From the NCBI RefSeq assembly GCF_028475105.1, contig NZ_CP116936.1, positions 3,781,501 through 3,845,500 of the forward strand: 64,000 bases of DNA, given 5' to 3'. The stretch comes from Micromonospora sp. LH3U1 (lineage in GTDB: Bacteria; Actinomycetota; Actinomycetes; Mycobacteriales; Micromonosporaceae). Both the position numbers and the translations under genes were made by a program. Each line of letters begins with the position of its first letter. Position 1 is the first letter of the stretch. This document shows, piece by piece, positions 57,358 through 64,000 of this stretch. The notes beneath the pieces are model-generated. The model saw only the letters and a program-made list of their open reading frames with translations. It made no database searches and had not been told where the DNA came from.

Positions 57358-59510
57358 TCCGCTTCGGGCTCCGCCTCGCCGTGGCCGGCGGACGCGAGGC
57401 GCTCACCCGCCTGCTCGTCATCGCCGCCGCGGTCGCGGTCGGCAGTGGGCTGCTGCTGACCACCCTCGCCGGGGTCAACGCCGTCGACGCCCAGCTCACC
57501 CGGTACGCGTCGATCTATCCCAGCGCCTCGACCGGCGGCGACGCCGACCCGCTGTGGTGGTCGACCCGGGGCGACTACTTCCACGGCAAACAGATCATCC
57601 GGATCGACGTCGCCGCCACCGGAGCGAACGCGCCCACCCCGGCCGGCATCCCGAGCACTCCGGGCCGCGGTGAGTTCTACGCCTCGCCCGCGCTGCGGGA
57701 CCTGATCGCCGCGCACCCGGCCGACCAGTTGGGCGACCGTTACCCGGAGCGTGACCTGGGCACCGTCGGAGCGGCCGGGCTCACCTCACCGGACACCCTG
57801 CTCGCCATCGTGGGCGGCACGCCGGACAGCGTCGGCAAGCTGCCCAACGCCAGGCAGGTCGGCGACCTCGGTGACAAGCCCACGCTCCCCGAGGCCACGG
57901 TGAACCTCATCCTGGGCGTGATCGCCGGCGGGCTGCTGTTTCCGGTGCTGATCTTCATCGGCACGGCCACCCGGCTCAGCGCCGCCCGCCGGGAGCAGCG
58001 CTTCGCCGCGATGCGTCTGGTCGGCGCGACACCGAAGCAGATCTCGGTGGTCGCGGCGGTGGAGGCGACCGCCGCGGCTGTCGCCGGCACCGCCCTCGGT
58101 TTCGCTCTGTTCTACGCGTTACGAGGCCAGATGGCGGGCATCCCGTTCACCGGCATGCCGTTCTTTCCCAGCGACATGTCGCTGGGCCTGCTGGACCTCC
58201 TGCTGGTGGCGCTCGGCGTCCCGGCCGGCGCGGCGCTGGCGGCCCAGGTCTCGCTGCGCCGGGTACGGATCTCACCGCTGGGCGTCACCCGGCGGGTCAC
58301 CCCTCGGGCGCCGCGCGCGTACCGGCTGATTCCGATGGCGCTCGGCGTCGCCGTGCTGTTCTTCGCCATCGGCTTCCGGCCCGAGACGTCCGACGGCCAA
58401 GCCGCGGTGTTCCTGCCCGGTCTGCTGCTCATCATGGCCGGCCTGGTCTTCGCCGGCCCGTGGTTGACGATGGTCGGCGCCCGGGTGATGGCCCGGTACG
58501 CCAACCGCCCGGCCGCGCTCATCGCCGCGCGACGCCTCGCCGACAACCCGAAGGCCGGCTTCCGGGCGATCAGCGGCATCATGCTCGCGCTCTTCGTGAC
58601 GAGCGTGGCCATCGGCGTGATCACCACGATCGTCGCCAACCGCGGCCCGGCACCGATCGGCTCGACCGATGCGGGCACGGTGACCACGGTCTTCGACGAG
58701 GAGGCGCCGTCGGTGCCCGACGCGCTCTTCGCCGAGCTGCGGGCGATCACCGGGGTACGCTCCGCGACCGCCATCCGGGAGAACCCGAACATGATGAACG
58801 GTGGCGAGGGCGGAGTGATCGCGTGCACCGACCTCCCGAGCGCGTACGGCCGGTGCGCCGAGGACGCGAGCGTCATCGAGGTGCCGATGGGCCTCAGCCG
58901 CTGGCGGGAATCGGCGTCGACCGCGACGGTCTGGCCCGCCGCGTCTTTCACCCTCGACGAACTCCAGCGGCTTCCGGTGGTGTCGATGGTCGTCGGCACC
59001 GACGGCTCCGCCACCGCCATCGAACGTACCCGCACCGTGCTGGAGGTCGCCTTCCCGACCTTCTGGGTCGGGCCGAACGTGCCCGGCGACTTCGAGTCGG
59101 ACTTCGCCGACACGCTGCGCGGCTGGGAACAACTGGCGAACGTCATCATCGTCGCCAGTCTCGCGCTCGGCGGGTGCAGCCTCGCGGTCAGCGTGATCGG
59201 CGGTCTCACCGAACGCCGACGCCCGTTCAGCCTGCTGCGCCTCAGCGGCGCTCCGGTGCGGGTCCTGCGTCGGGTGGTGGCGCTGGAGAGCGCCGTGCCG
59301 ATGCTCGCCGTCGCCGCGGTCGCCATCGGAATGGGCCTCCTCGCCGCCCACCTGTTCCTGCGGGCGCAGATGGGCTACACCCTCGTCGCGCCGGAGCCGG
59401 GCTTCTACGTGATCGTCGTCGTCGGGTTGGCCGCCTGCCTCGGCGTCATCGCCTCCACCCTGCCGCTGCTGGAACGCATCACCGGGCCGGAGACCGCCCG
59501 CAGCGAGTAG
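57354..59510 (+). CDS. FtsX-like ABC transporter permease
   Basis: A 718-residue permease: an N-terminal helix, a large extracytoplasmic domain (about 45-180), a block of helices with RLSAARREQRFAAMRLVGATPKQ, the FtsX hallmark, and a second extracellular region followed by LTERRRPFSLLRLSGAP. Two FtsX units in one chain. Works with the adjacent ATPase in export or resistance; substrate unknown. Confidence 0.88.
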   Translation: MIRFGLRLAVAGGREALTRLLVIAAAVAVGSGLLLTTLAGVNAVDAQLTRYASIYPSASTGGDADPLWWSTRGDYFHGKQIIRIDVAATGANAPTPAGIPSTPGRGEFYASPALRDLIAAHPADQLGDRYPERDLGTVGAAGLTSPDTLLAIVGGTPDSVGKLPNARQVGDLGDKPTLPEATVNLILGVIAGGLLFPVLIFIGTATRLSAARREQRFAAMRLVGATPKQISVVAAVEATAAAVAGTALGFALFYALRGQMAGIPFTGMPFFPSDMSLGLLDLLLVALGVPAGAALAAQVSLRRVRISPLGVTRRVTPRAPRAYRLIPMALGVAVLFFAIGFRPETSDGQAAVFLPGLLLIMAGLVFAGPWLTMVGARVMARYANRPAALIAARRLADNPKAGFRAISGIMLALFVTSVAIGVITTIVANRGPAPIGSTDAGTVTTVFDEEAPSVPDALFAELRAITGVRSATAIRENPNMMNGGEGGVIACTDLPSAYGRCAEDASVIEVPMGLSRWRESASTATVWPAASFTLDELQRLPVVSMVVGTDGSATAIERTRTVLEVAFPTFWVGPNVPGDFESDFADTLRGWEQLANVIIVASLALGGCSLAVSVIGGLTERRRPFSLLRLSGAPVRVLRRVVALESAVPMLAVAAVAIGMGLLAAHLFLRAQMGYTLVAPEPGFYVIVVVGLAACLGVIASTLPLLERITGPETARSE

Positions 59511-59513
59511 TCG

Positions 59514-61136
59514 TCAGACCGTCGGCCCGGTGGTGGTGAGGGCGACCACCGGGCCGAGGACGAAGACAGCGGGCGGGCGAATGTCCTCCCGGGCGGCGAC
59601 CGCGCCGATCTCGTCCAGCCGGGCGGGCACCGACCGCTGGGCGGGCAGCCCGGCGTCCTGCACGGCCAGCACCGGGGTCTCCGGGGCGCGACCGTGCTCG
59701 ATCAGCACGGTCGCGATCTTGGCGATGGTGTCGACGGCCATCAGCAACACGACGGTGCCCCGGGCCCGGGCCAGCGCCGCCCAGTCCACAAGCGAGTCGG
59801 GGTGCCCGGGCGGGAGGTGCCCGGAGACCACGGTGACGTCGTGCGCCACACCCCGGTGCGTCACCGGCACGCCAGCGAGGGCCGGCGCGGCGAGCGCGCT
59901 GCTCACCCCGGGCACCACCGTCACCGGCACACCCGCCGCCACACAGGCCAGCACCTCCTCGTGGCCGCGTCCGAAGACGTACGGGTCACCACCCTTGAGC
60001 CGGACCACCCGCCGGCCGGCGCGGGCGTGCGACACGAGGGCCTCGTTTATCGCCTCCTGGGCCATCGACGGGCCACGGGGCACCTTCGCGGCGTCGACCA
60101 CCAGCACGTCGGGGCGCAGCCCGGCGAGCAGCCCCTGCGGGGCGAGCCGGTCGACGACCACCACGTCCGCCGCGTCGAGCAGCGCCTTGCCGCGTACCGT
60201 GATCAGGTCGTCGGGCCCCGGCCCGCCACCGACCACGGCGACCGAGCCGTGGTCGTGGTGGTGGTCGTGCCCGTGGTGGTGGTGGCCGACCGGGTCGTCG
60301 GGGTGGTCGTGCGGACGTTGCGGGCGACCCACCTTGTCCGCGAAGCCGGGCATCAGCACCCGGTACGCGCAGGTGTCGCAGTTCATCCGGATGTCCCCGC
60401 CCAGCGCTTCGGCGTAGCGCTCCAGGACGAGGTCGGCGAGGGCGTCACAGTCGCCGATCACCTCGGCCACCCGCACGTCCAGCTCGGGGTGGGCGGCGGC
60501 GAACTCCGCCGACTGGGCGACGATCCGGTCGGGCAGCACCCCGGCGAACAGGAAGTACGGCGCCACGACGATCCGCCGCGCGCCGAGCCGGCGCAGCCGG
60601 TCCAGCACCGCCGGCACCGACGGCTGCGCGAGGGAGATGAACCCCGGCTCCACGCCGGCGTAGCCGCGCCCCTCCCAGAGCAGCCGGGCGACCTTGGCGA
60701 CCTCGGCGTTGGCGTCCGGGTCGGTGGACCCCCGCCCAATCAACGCCACCCACGTGCCGGCCCGGTCGGCGCCGGCCAGTGCGGCGTCGATGCGCTGTTC
60801 GAGGGCTTCGTGCAGCAGCGGGTGGGGGCCGAGCGGGCGTCCGTAGCGGTAGCTCAGCCCCGGATGACGCTGCTGCTCCCGGCCCATCGCGGCGGGGATG
60901 TCGCCCTTGCCGTGCCCGGCGGCGGTGAGCACCAGCGGCAGCGCCACCAGCGCCCGGTGCCCGCGCGCGACGAGCGCGCCGACCGCGTCGGTCAGCGGTG
61001 GTCGGGACAGCTCGATGAAGCCGCCCTCGACATCGGCGACGTCGCCGCGACGACGGACCCGCTCGACGAGCGCGGCGAACTGGTCGACCCCGGCCGTGCT
61101 GCGCGTACCGTGCCCGACGATGACCAACCCGGTCAT
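59514..61136 (-). CDS. Fused sirohydrochlorin/cobaltochelatase-like CbiX and uroporphyrinogen-III methyltransferase
   Basis: A 540-residue fusion. The first 250 residues contain VIVGHGTRS and KGDIPAAM, the CbiX chelatase type, in two half-domains. A His-rich linker (about 280-297) follows, with many Asp and His, suitable for metal binding. From about 300 the SUMT domain begins (VAVVGGGPGPDDLITVRG, VRLKGGDPYVFGRGHEE, VVPGVSSA). The two activities insert Co/Fe and methylate uroporphyrinogen III. It overlaps CobH by ATGA. Confidence 0.88.
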   Translation of the reverse strand: MTGLVIVGHGTRSTAGVDQFAALVERVRRRGDVADVEGGFIELSRPPLTDAVGALVARGHRALVALPLVLTAAGHGKGDIPAAMGREQQRHPGLSYRYGRPLGPHPLLHEALEQRIDAALAGADRAGTWVALIGRGSTDPDANAEVAKVARLLWEGRGYAGVEPGFISLAQPSVPAVLDRLRRLGARRIVVAPYFLFAGVLPDRIVAQSAEFAAAHPELDVRVAEVIGDCDALADLVLERYAEALGGDIRMNCDTCAYRVLMPGFADKVGRPQRPHDHPDDPVGHHHHGHDHHHDHGSVAVVGGGPGPDDLITVRGKALLDAADVVVVDRLAPQGLLAGLRPDVLVVDAAKVPRGPSMAQEAINEALVSHARAGRRVVRLKGGDPYVFGRGHEEVLACVAAGVPVTVVPGVSSALAAPALAGVPVTHRGVAHDVTVVSGHLPPGHPDSLVDWAALARARGTVVLLMAVDTIAKIATVLIEHGRAPETPVLAVQDAGLPAQRSVPARLDEIGAVAAREDIRPPAVFVLGPVVALTTTGPTV

Positions 61137-61729
61137 GACTTCTCCTCGATGTAGAGCAGGGCGTTGAGGGCGGCGGCGGCGACCGCCGAGCCACCCTTCT
61201 CGCCCACGTTGGACACCCCGGGCAGGCCGCTGGCCCGCAGCGCCGCCTTCGATTCGGCGGCACCCACGAAGCCGACCGGCAGGCCGACGACGAGCGCCGG
61301 TGCGGCGTCCAGGGTGAGCAGTTCGACGAGCGCGGTGGGCGCGCAGCCGACCACCCAGACCGCGCCCGGGCCGACCCGGGCCAGTGCGATCCGCACGGCC
61401 GCCGCCGAGCGGGTGATCCCGGCCGAGCGGCCCAGTTCCGCGGCGGCCGGCTCGGCGACCGGGCAGACCAGCTCCAGGCCGGCCCGGGTGATGCCGGCGG
61501 CGACCATCGCCACGTCGGTGACCACCGGCGCCCCGGCGCGCAACGCGGCCAGCCCCGACTCCAGGGCCGCCTCGTCGCAGACCAACTCGTCGACGTACGC
61601 GAGGTCGGCGCTGGCGTGCACCACCCGCTCGGTCACCGCTCGGCTCAGCGGCGGCAGGTGCGACAGGTCGACGCGCTCGCGCAGGATGCGGTACGACTCC
61701 ACCTCGATCGGGTGCACCACCCGGCTCAT
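61133..61729 (-). CDS. cobH: Precorrin-8X methylmutase
   Basis: A 198-residue CobH/CbiC: HPIEVESYRILRERVDL at the start and VGLPVGFVGAAESKAAL, a segment conserved in the family. Shifts a methyl group in the corrin ring to give hydrogenobyrinic acid. Overlaps the ferredoxin gene by 4 bp. Confidence 0.9.
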   Translation of the reverse strand: MSRVVHPIEVESYRILRERVDLSHLPPLSRAVTERVVHASADLAYVDELVCDEAALESGLAALRAGAPVVTDVAMVAAGITRAGLELVCPVAEPAAAELGRSAGITRSAAAVRIALARVGPGAVWVVGCAPTALVELLTLDAAPALVVGLPVGFVGAAESKAALRASGLPGVSNVGEKGGSAVAAAALNALLYIEEKS

Positions 61730-61929
61730 CGGGCTCCTCCAGGTTCCGCGTCGAAGGCGTCGACGACGCGGATCGCGTCGACCGGGCAGATCTCCAGGCA
61801 CTCCAGGCAGCCGGTGCATCGGTCGGCGCGGACCGTCAGGCCGCCGGCGACCGGCCGGATCGCGTGCGTGGGGCAGGTGAGCAGGCAGGCGCCGCAGCCC
61901 TGGCAGGCGCCGATCGTCACGATCGCCAC
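61726..61929 (-). CDS. 2x[4Fe-4S] ferredoxin
   Basis: A 67-residue protein with two CxxCxxCxxxCP clusters: CQGCGACLLTCP and CTGCLECLEICP. Likely electron donor for a step of the cobalamin pathway. GTG start, overlapping the CobJ gene by 13 bp. Confidence 0.9.
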   Translation of the reverse strand: MAIVTIGACQGCGACLLTCPTHAIRPVAGGLTVRADRCTGCLECLEICPVDAIRVVDAFDAEPGGAR

Positions 61930-62585
61930 CGGTACCCCCGAGGTGTGACCATCCGACCCGCGACCAGCCGCGTGTCACTGCTGCCGACCACCACCACGCT
62001 GTACATGTCGACCACGGCCGGGTCGAGAGTGGACAGGGTCGCCAGGTGCACCCGCTCGCCGGGACGGCTGGCGTTGCGCACCACACCGACCGGGGTGTCC
62101 GGTGGCCGGTGCGCGCCGAGGATGCCGAGCGCCTTGCCGAGCTGCCAGTCCCGCGCCCGGCTGCGCGGGTTGTAGAACAGCGTCACGAAGTCACCCTCGG
62201 CGGCGGCGGTCACCCGCCGCTCGATGACCTCCCACGGGGTGTGCAGGTCGGACAGGCTCACATAGGCGTGGTCGTGGCCGAGCGGGGCGCCGAGCAGCGC
62301 ACCGGCGGCCAGCGCGGCGGTCACCCCGGGCACGCCCACCACGTCGATCCGCTCGTCGGCGTACTCCAGGGCGGGGCTGGCCATCGCGTACACCCCGGCG
62401 TCGCCGGAGCCGATCAGCGCGACCGACCGGCCGGCGACGGCCTCGGCGACGGCGGTGCGAGCCCGCGCCTCCTCCGCGCCCAGCCCGCTGGAGAGCACCC
62501 GGGTGCCAGGGCGGAGCACGTCGCGGACCTGGTCGAGGTACTGGTCGAGGCCGACCACCACGGCGGCGCGGCGCAGCTCGGTCAC
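61917..62585 (-). CDS. cobJ: Precorrin-3B C17-methyltransferase
   Basis: A 222-residue CobJ with VSLSDLHTPWEVIERRV and FVTLFYNPRSRARDWQL, family-specific segments. The normal N-terminus (VVGLGPG) is missing here and is found instead at the end of the CbiG frame. GTG 62585 overlaps the CbiG stop (GTGA). It may thus be the second half of a CbiG-CobJ fusion. Confidence 0.85.
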   Translation of the reverse strand: MTELRRAAVVVGLDQYLDQVRDVLRPGTRVLSSGLGAEEARARTAVAEAVAGRSVALIGSGDAGVYAMASPALEYADERIDVVGVPGVTAALAAGALLGAPLGHDHAYVSLSDLHTPWEVIERRVTAAAEGDFVTLFYNPRSRARDWQLGKALGILGAHRPPDTPVGVVRNASRPGERVHLATLSTLDPAVVDMYSVVVVGSSDTRLVAGRMVTPRGYRWRS

Positions 62586-63643
62586 CGCGCGGGGGTGCGC
62601 AGGTCGGCGGCGCCCGGTCCGAGCCCGACGACGGCCAGTCGGCCGCGCGGCGCGTGGCGGGCGACCGCCACGGTGGCCATGGCCGTCGCGGTCTTTCCCA
62701 CCAGCAGCGTGGCGTCGTCCGGACGGCCCGCCGGGCCGAGCAGGGCCGCGGCCTCCGCCACGCTCGGGGTGCCGACCGCGGCGCGGACCACCTCGCTGGG
62801 GTGCGGCACGTCGACCGCCGCCAGCCGCGTCACCGGCCAGGTCACCAGGGGTACGCCGAGCGTGTCGGCGGTGCTCAGGATGCCCGCCTCGTCGGCCTTG
62901 ACGTCGGCGGTGGACAGGCAGCGCAGGCTTGCCGGGCTGAGGCCGGCGTCGGTCAGCACCCGGTGCAGCAGCTCCGCCACCTCGGCGGCGGGTACGCCCC
63001 GACTCGCGCCCACGCCGGCGACCAGCGACGGCGGCCGCAGCACGGCGGTCCGCTCGTCCAGCGGCACCATCCGGTCGGTGACCAGCAGCCGGTATCCGTC
63101 GTCCGTCGGGTCCTCGTCGGCGGCGCGCACGTTCGGGGGCAGTGCGGGCAACGGCCAGGCGGCGTCGGCGATCAGCCGGACCGGCTCGCCGTCCAGGATG
63201 GCCCGGGACACCGCCGCGACCGCGCCCTGCACGGGCCAGCCGAGGGTGTCCAGCCCTGGCAGGCCGACCGCGTCGGTGGCGGTGGTGATCACCGGTCGTG
63301 CGTCCAGCAGTGCGGCGACCCGCTCGGTGAGGTCGTTGCCGCCGCCGGCGTGCCCGCCGAGCAGCGCCACGGCGTGCCGGGCCGCCTCGTCGACGACCAC
63401 CACGGCCGGGTCGCTGCGCTTGTCGCCGAGCAGCGGCGCGAGGATCCGCACCACCGCGCCGGTGGCCAGGAACGCGACCACCGCGTCACACCCCGCCCAG
63501 GCGGCCCGCAGCGCGGCGGCCACGGTCTCGCCCTCGACCAGCCGGGCGTGCGGCCAGGCGGCGGCCAGGGTCTCGGCGTGCCGGCGGCCGGCGGCGGTGG
63601 CCGCCACCAGACCGATCCGGGCAGGCGGTTTCTGGTCGTTCAC
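62582..63643 (-). CDS. cbiG: Cobalt-precorrin-5A hydrolase (CbiG-like), with the CobJ N-terminus at its end
   Basis: A 353-residue protein: VVVVDEAARHAVALLGGHAGG (CbiG hallmark) and a C-terminal domain VAGVGASRGVPAAEV with STADVKADEAG. The last 20 residues (AVVGLGPGAADL) match the first strand and glycine loop of CobJ, so the reading frame breaks inside CobJ. A run of five G at 62591-62595 (plus strand) lies at the break; one more G would fuse the two proteins. Confidence 0.87.
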   Translation of the reverse strand: MNDQKPPARIGLVAATAAGRRHAETLAAAWPHARLVEGETVAAALRAAWAGCDAVVAFLATGAVVRILAPLLGDKRSDPAVVVVDEAARHAVALLGGHAGGGNDLTERVAALLDARPVITTATDAVGLPGLDTLGWPVQGAVAAVSRAILDGEPVRLIADAAWPLPALPPNVRAADEDPTDDGYRLLVTDRMVPLDERTAVLRPPSLVAGVGASRGVPAAEVAELLHRVLTDAGLSPASLRCLSTADVKADEAGILSTADTLGVPLVTWPVTRLAAVDVPHPSEVVRAAVGTPSVAEAAALLGPAGRPDDATLLVGKTATAMATVAVARHAPRGRLAVVGLGPGAADLRTPAR

Positions 63644-64000
63644 GGGCGCTCCCCGGTAAGGACGACCACCGGGTTGGTGGCCGCGAGGCGGATCGACCCG
63701 CCGGGCAGGTCGGCGAGGCGGGCGGCGGAGAGCTGACTGCCCTCGACCGTGTAGCCGGCAGCGCGCAGGAGGCCCACGGCCGGTGCGACCCGGTCCAGTG
63801 CGGCCAGGGTGAGCACCACCCGCTCGGGCTGGCGGGCCACCACGGCGGCGAGGACGTCGGCAGCGCCACCGCCGACGAAGACCGCGTCCGGCTCGGGCAG
63901 GCCGGCCAGTGCCTCCGGGGCACGCCCGGTGACGAGCCGGACGTACACGGCGTGCGCGGTGGCGTTGGCCCGGATGGTCGCGCCGGCCCCCGGGTCCTGT
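63640..64000 (-). CDS. cobL: CobL-type precorrin-6Y methyltransferase, C-terminal part (5' end outside window)
   Basis: The frame runs open to the window edge: TIRANATAHAVYVRLVTGRAPEAL, then PDAVFVGGGAADVL, segments of the CbiT-like C-terminal domain, and VVLTLAALDRVAPAVGLLRAAGY. About 120 residues are seen. Its stop overlaps the CbiG start (4 bp). The rest of the enzyme, including the CbiE part, lies outside. Confidence 0.8.
   Translation of the reverse strand, partial: QDPGAGATIRANATAHAVYVRLVTGRAPEALAGLPEPDAVFVGGGAADVLAAVVARQPERVVLTLAALDRVAPAVGLLRAAGYTVEGSQLSAARLADLPGGSIRLAATNPVVVLTGERP

Overview
The window is very G+C-rich actinomycete DNA: dense, overlapping genes, frequent GTG starts and ATGA/GTGA stop-start couplings. 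Gene content (SARP and LuxR/LAL regulators, an F420-type oxidoreductase, DUF5995 and DUF3224 proteins, an aerobic-type cobalamin operon) suggests Micromonosporaceae, most likely Micromonospora. That placement is inference from gene content and style; no rRNA gene is present.

Region 1 (1-5.2 kb): the 3' part of an AMP-forming ligase coupled to an MFS exporter, then an APH-type kinase, a zinc-ribbon membrane protein and an SGNH hydrolase. Hairpin-forming inverted repeats lie between several of these genes.

Region 2 (5.3-31.5 kb): a biosynthetic gene cluster with two ketosynthase systems. Sub-operon A (20.3-28.4 kb, minus strand) reads TcmI-type cyclase, AccDA fusion, biotin carrier, biotin carboxylase, an ACP fused to a START-type cyclase, cupin, KS-alpha, chain length factor and an ABM monooxygenase. 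This is an aromatic type II polyketide synthase with its own malonyl-CoA supply. Sub-operon B (5.3-18.5 kb, minus strand) carries two AMP ligases, two small ACPs, two further FabF-like ketosynthases and an isolated KS-like domain. It continues with a 4-hydroxymandelate-synthase-like dioxygenase, a PhyH oxygenase, a DUF3050 protein, an E1 alpha/beta 2-oxoacid dehydrogenase and an ATP-grasp enzyme. A PPTase gene is inserted in the opposite direction. A SARP gene, a second TcmI-type cyclase and a flavin hydroxylase run outward on the plus strand (28.9-31.5 kb). No ketoreductase, FabH-like KSIII or malonyl acyltransferase is seen, so a largely unreduced aromatic polyketide, perhaps with an aryl or other unusual starter, is the working guess.

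Region 3 (31.5-59.5 kb): mixed chromosomal genes. These include an LtrA protein, a maleate-isomerase-like/YrdC-like pair, an FGD-like enzyme, a beta-helix exoprotein, an APC permease, a LAL regulator, a cyclase/ATPase protein, a glycosyltransferase, PaaK, a MarR/MFS divergent pair with a clear palindromic operator, a methyltransferase, twin Fluc channels and a PadR-ABC operon.

Region 4 (59.5-64 kb): an anaerobic/aerobic mosaic cobalamin operon (CobL fragment, CbiG, CobJ, ferredoxin, CobH, CbiX-CobA fusion).

Four genes (HhH protein, LAL regulator, glycosyltransferase, CbiG/CobJ) look split by one-base changes in or next to short G/C runs. This points to assembly errors or recent decay, and these sites should be checked before the genes are interpreted.
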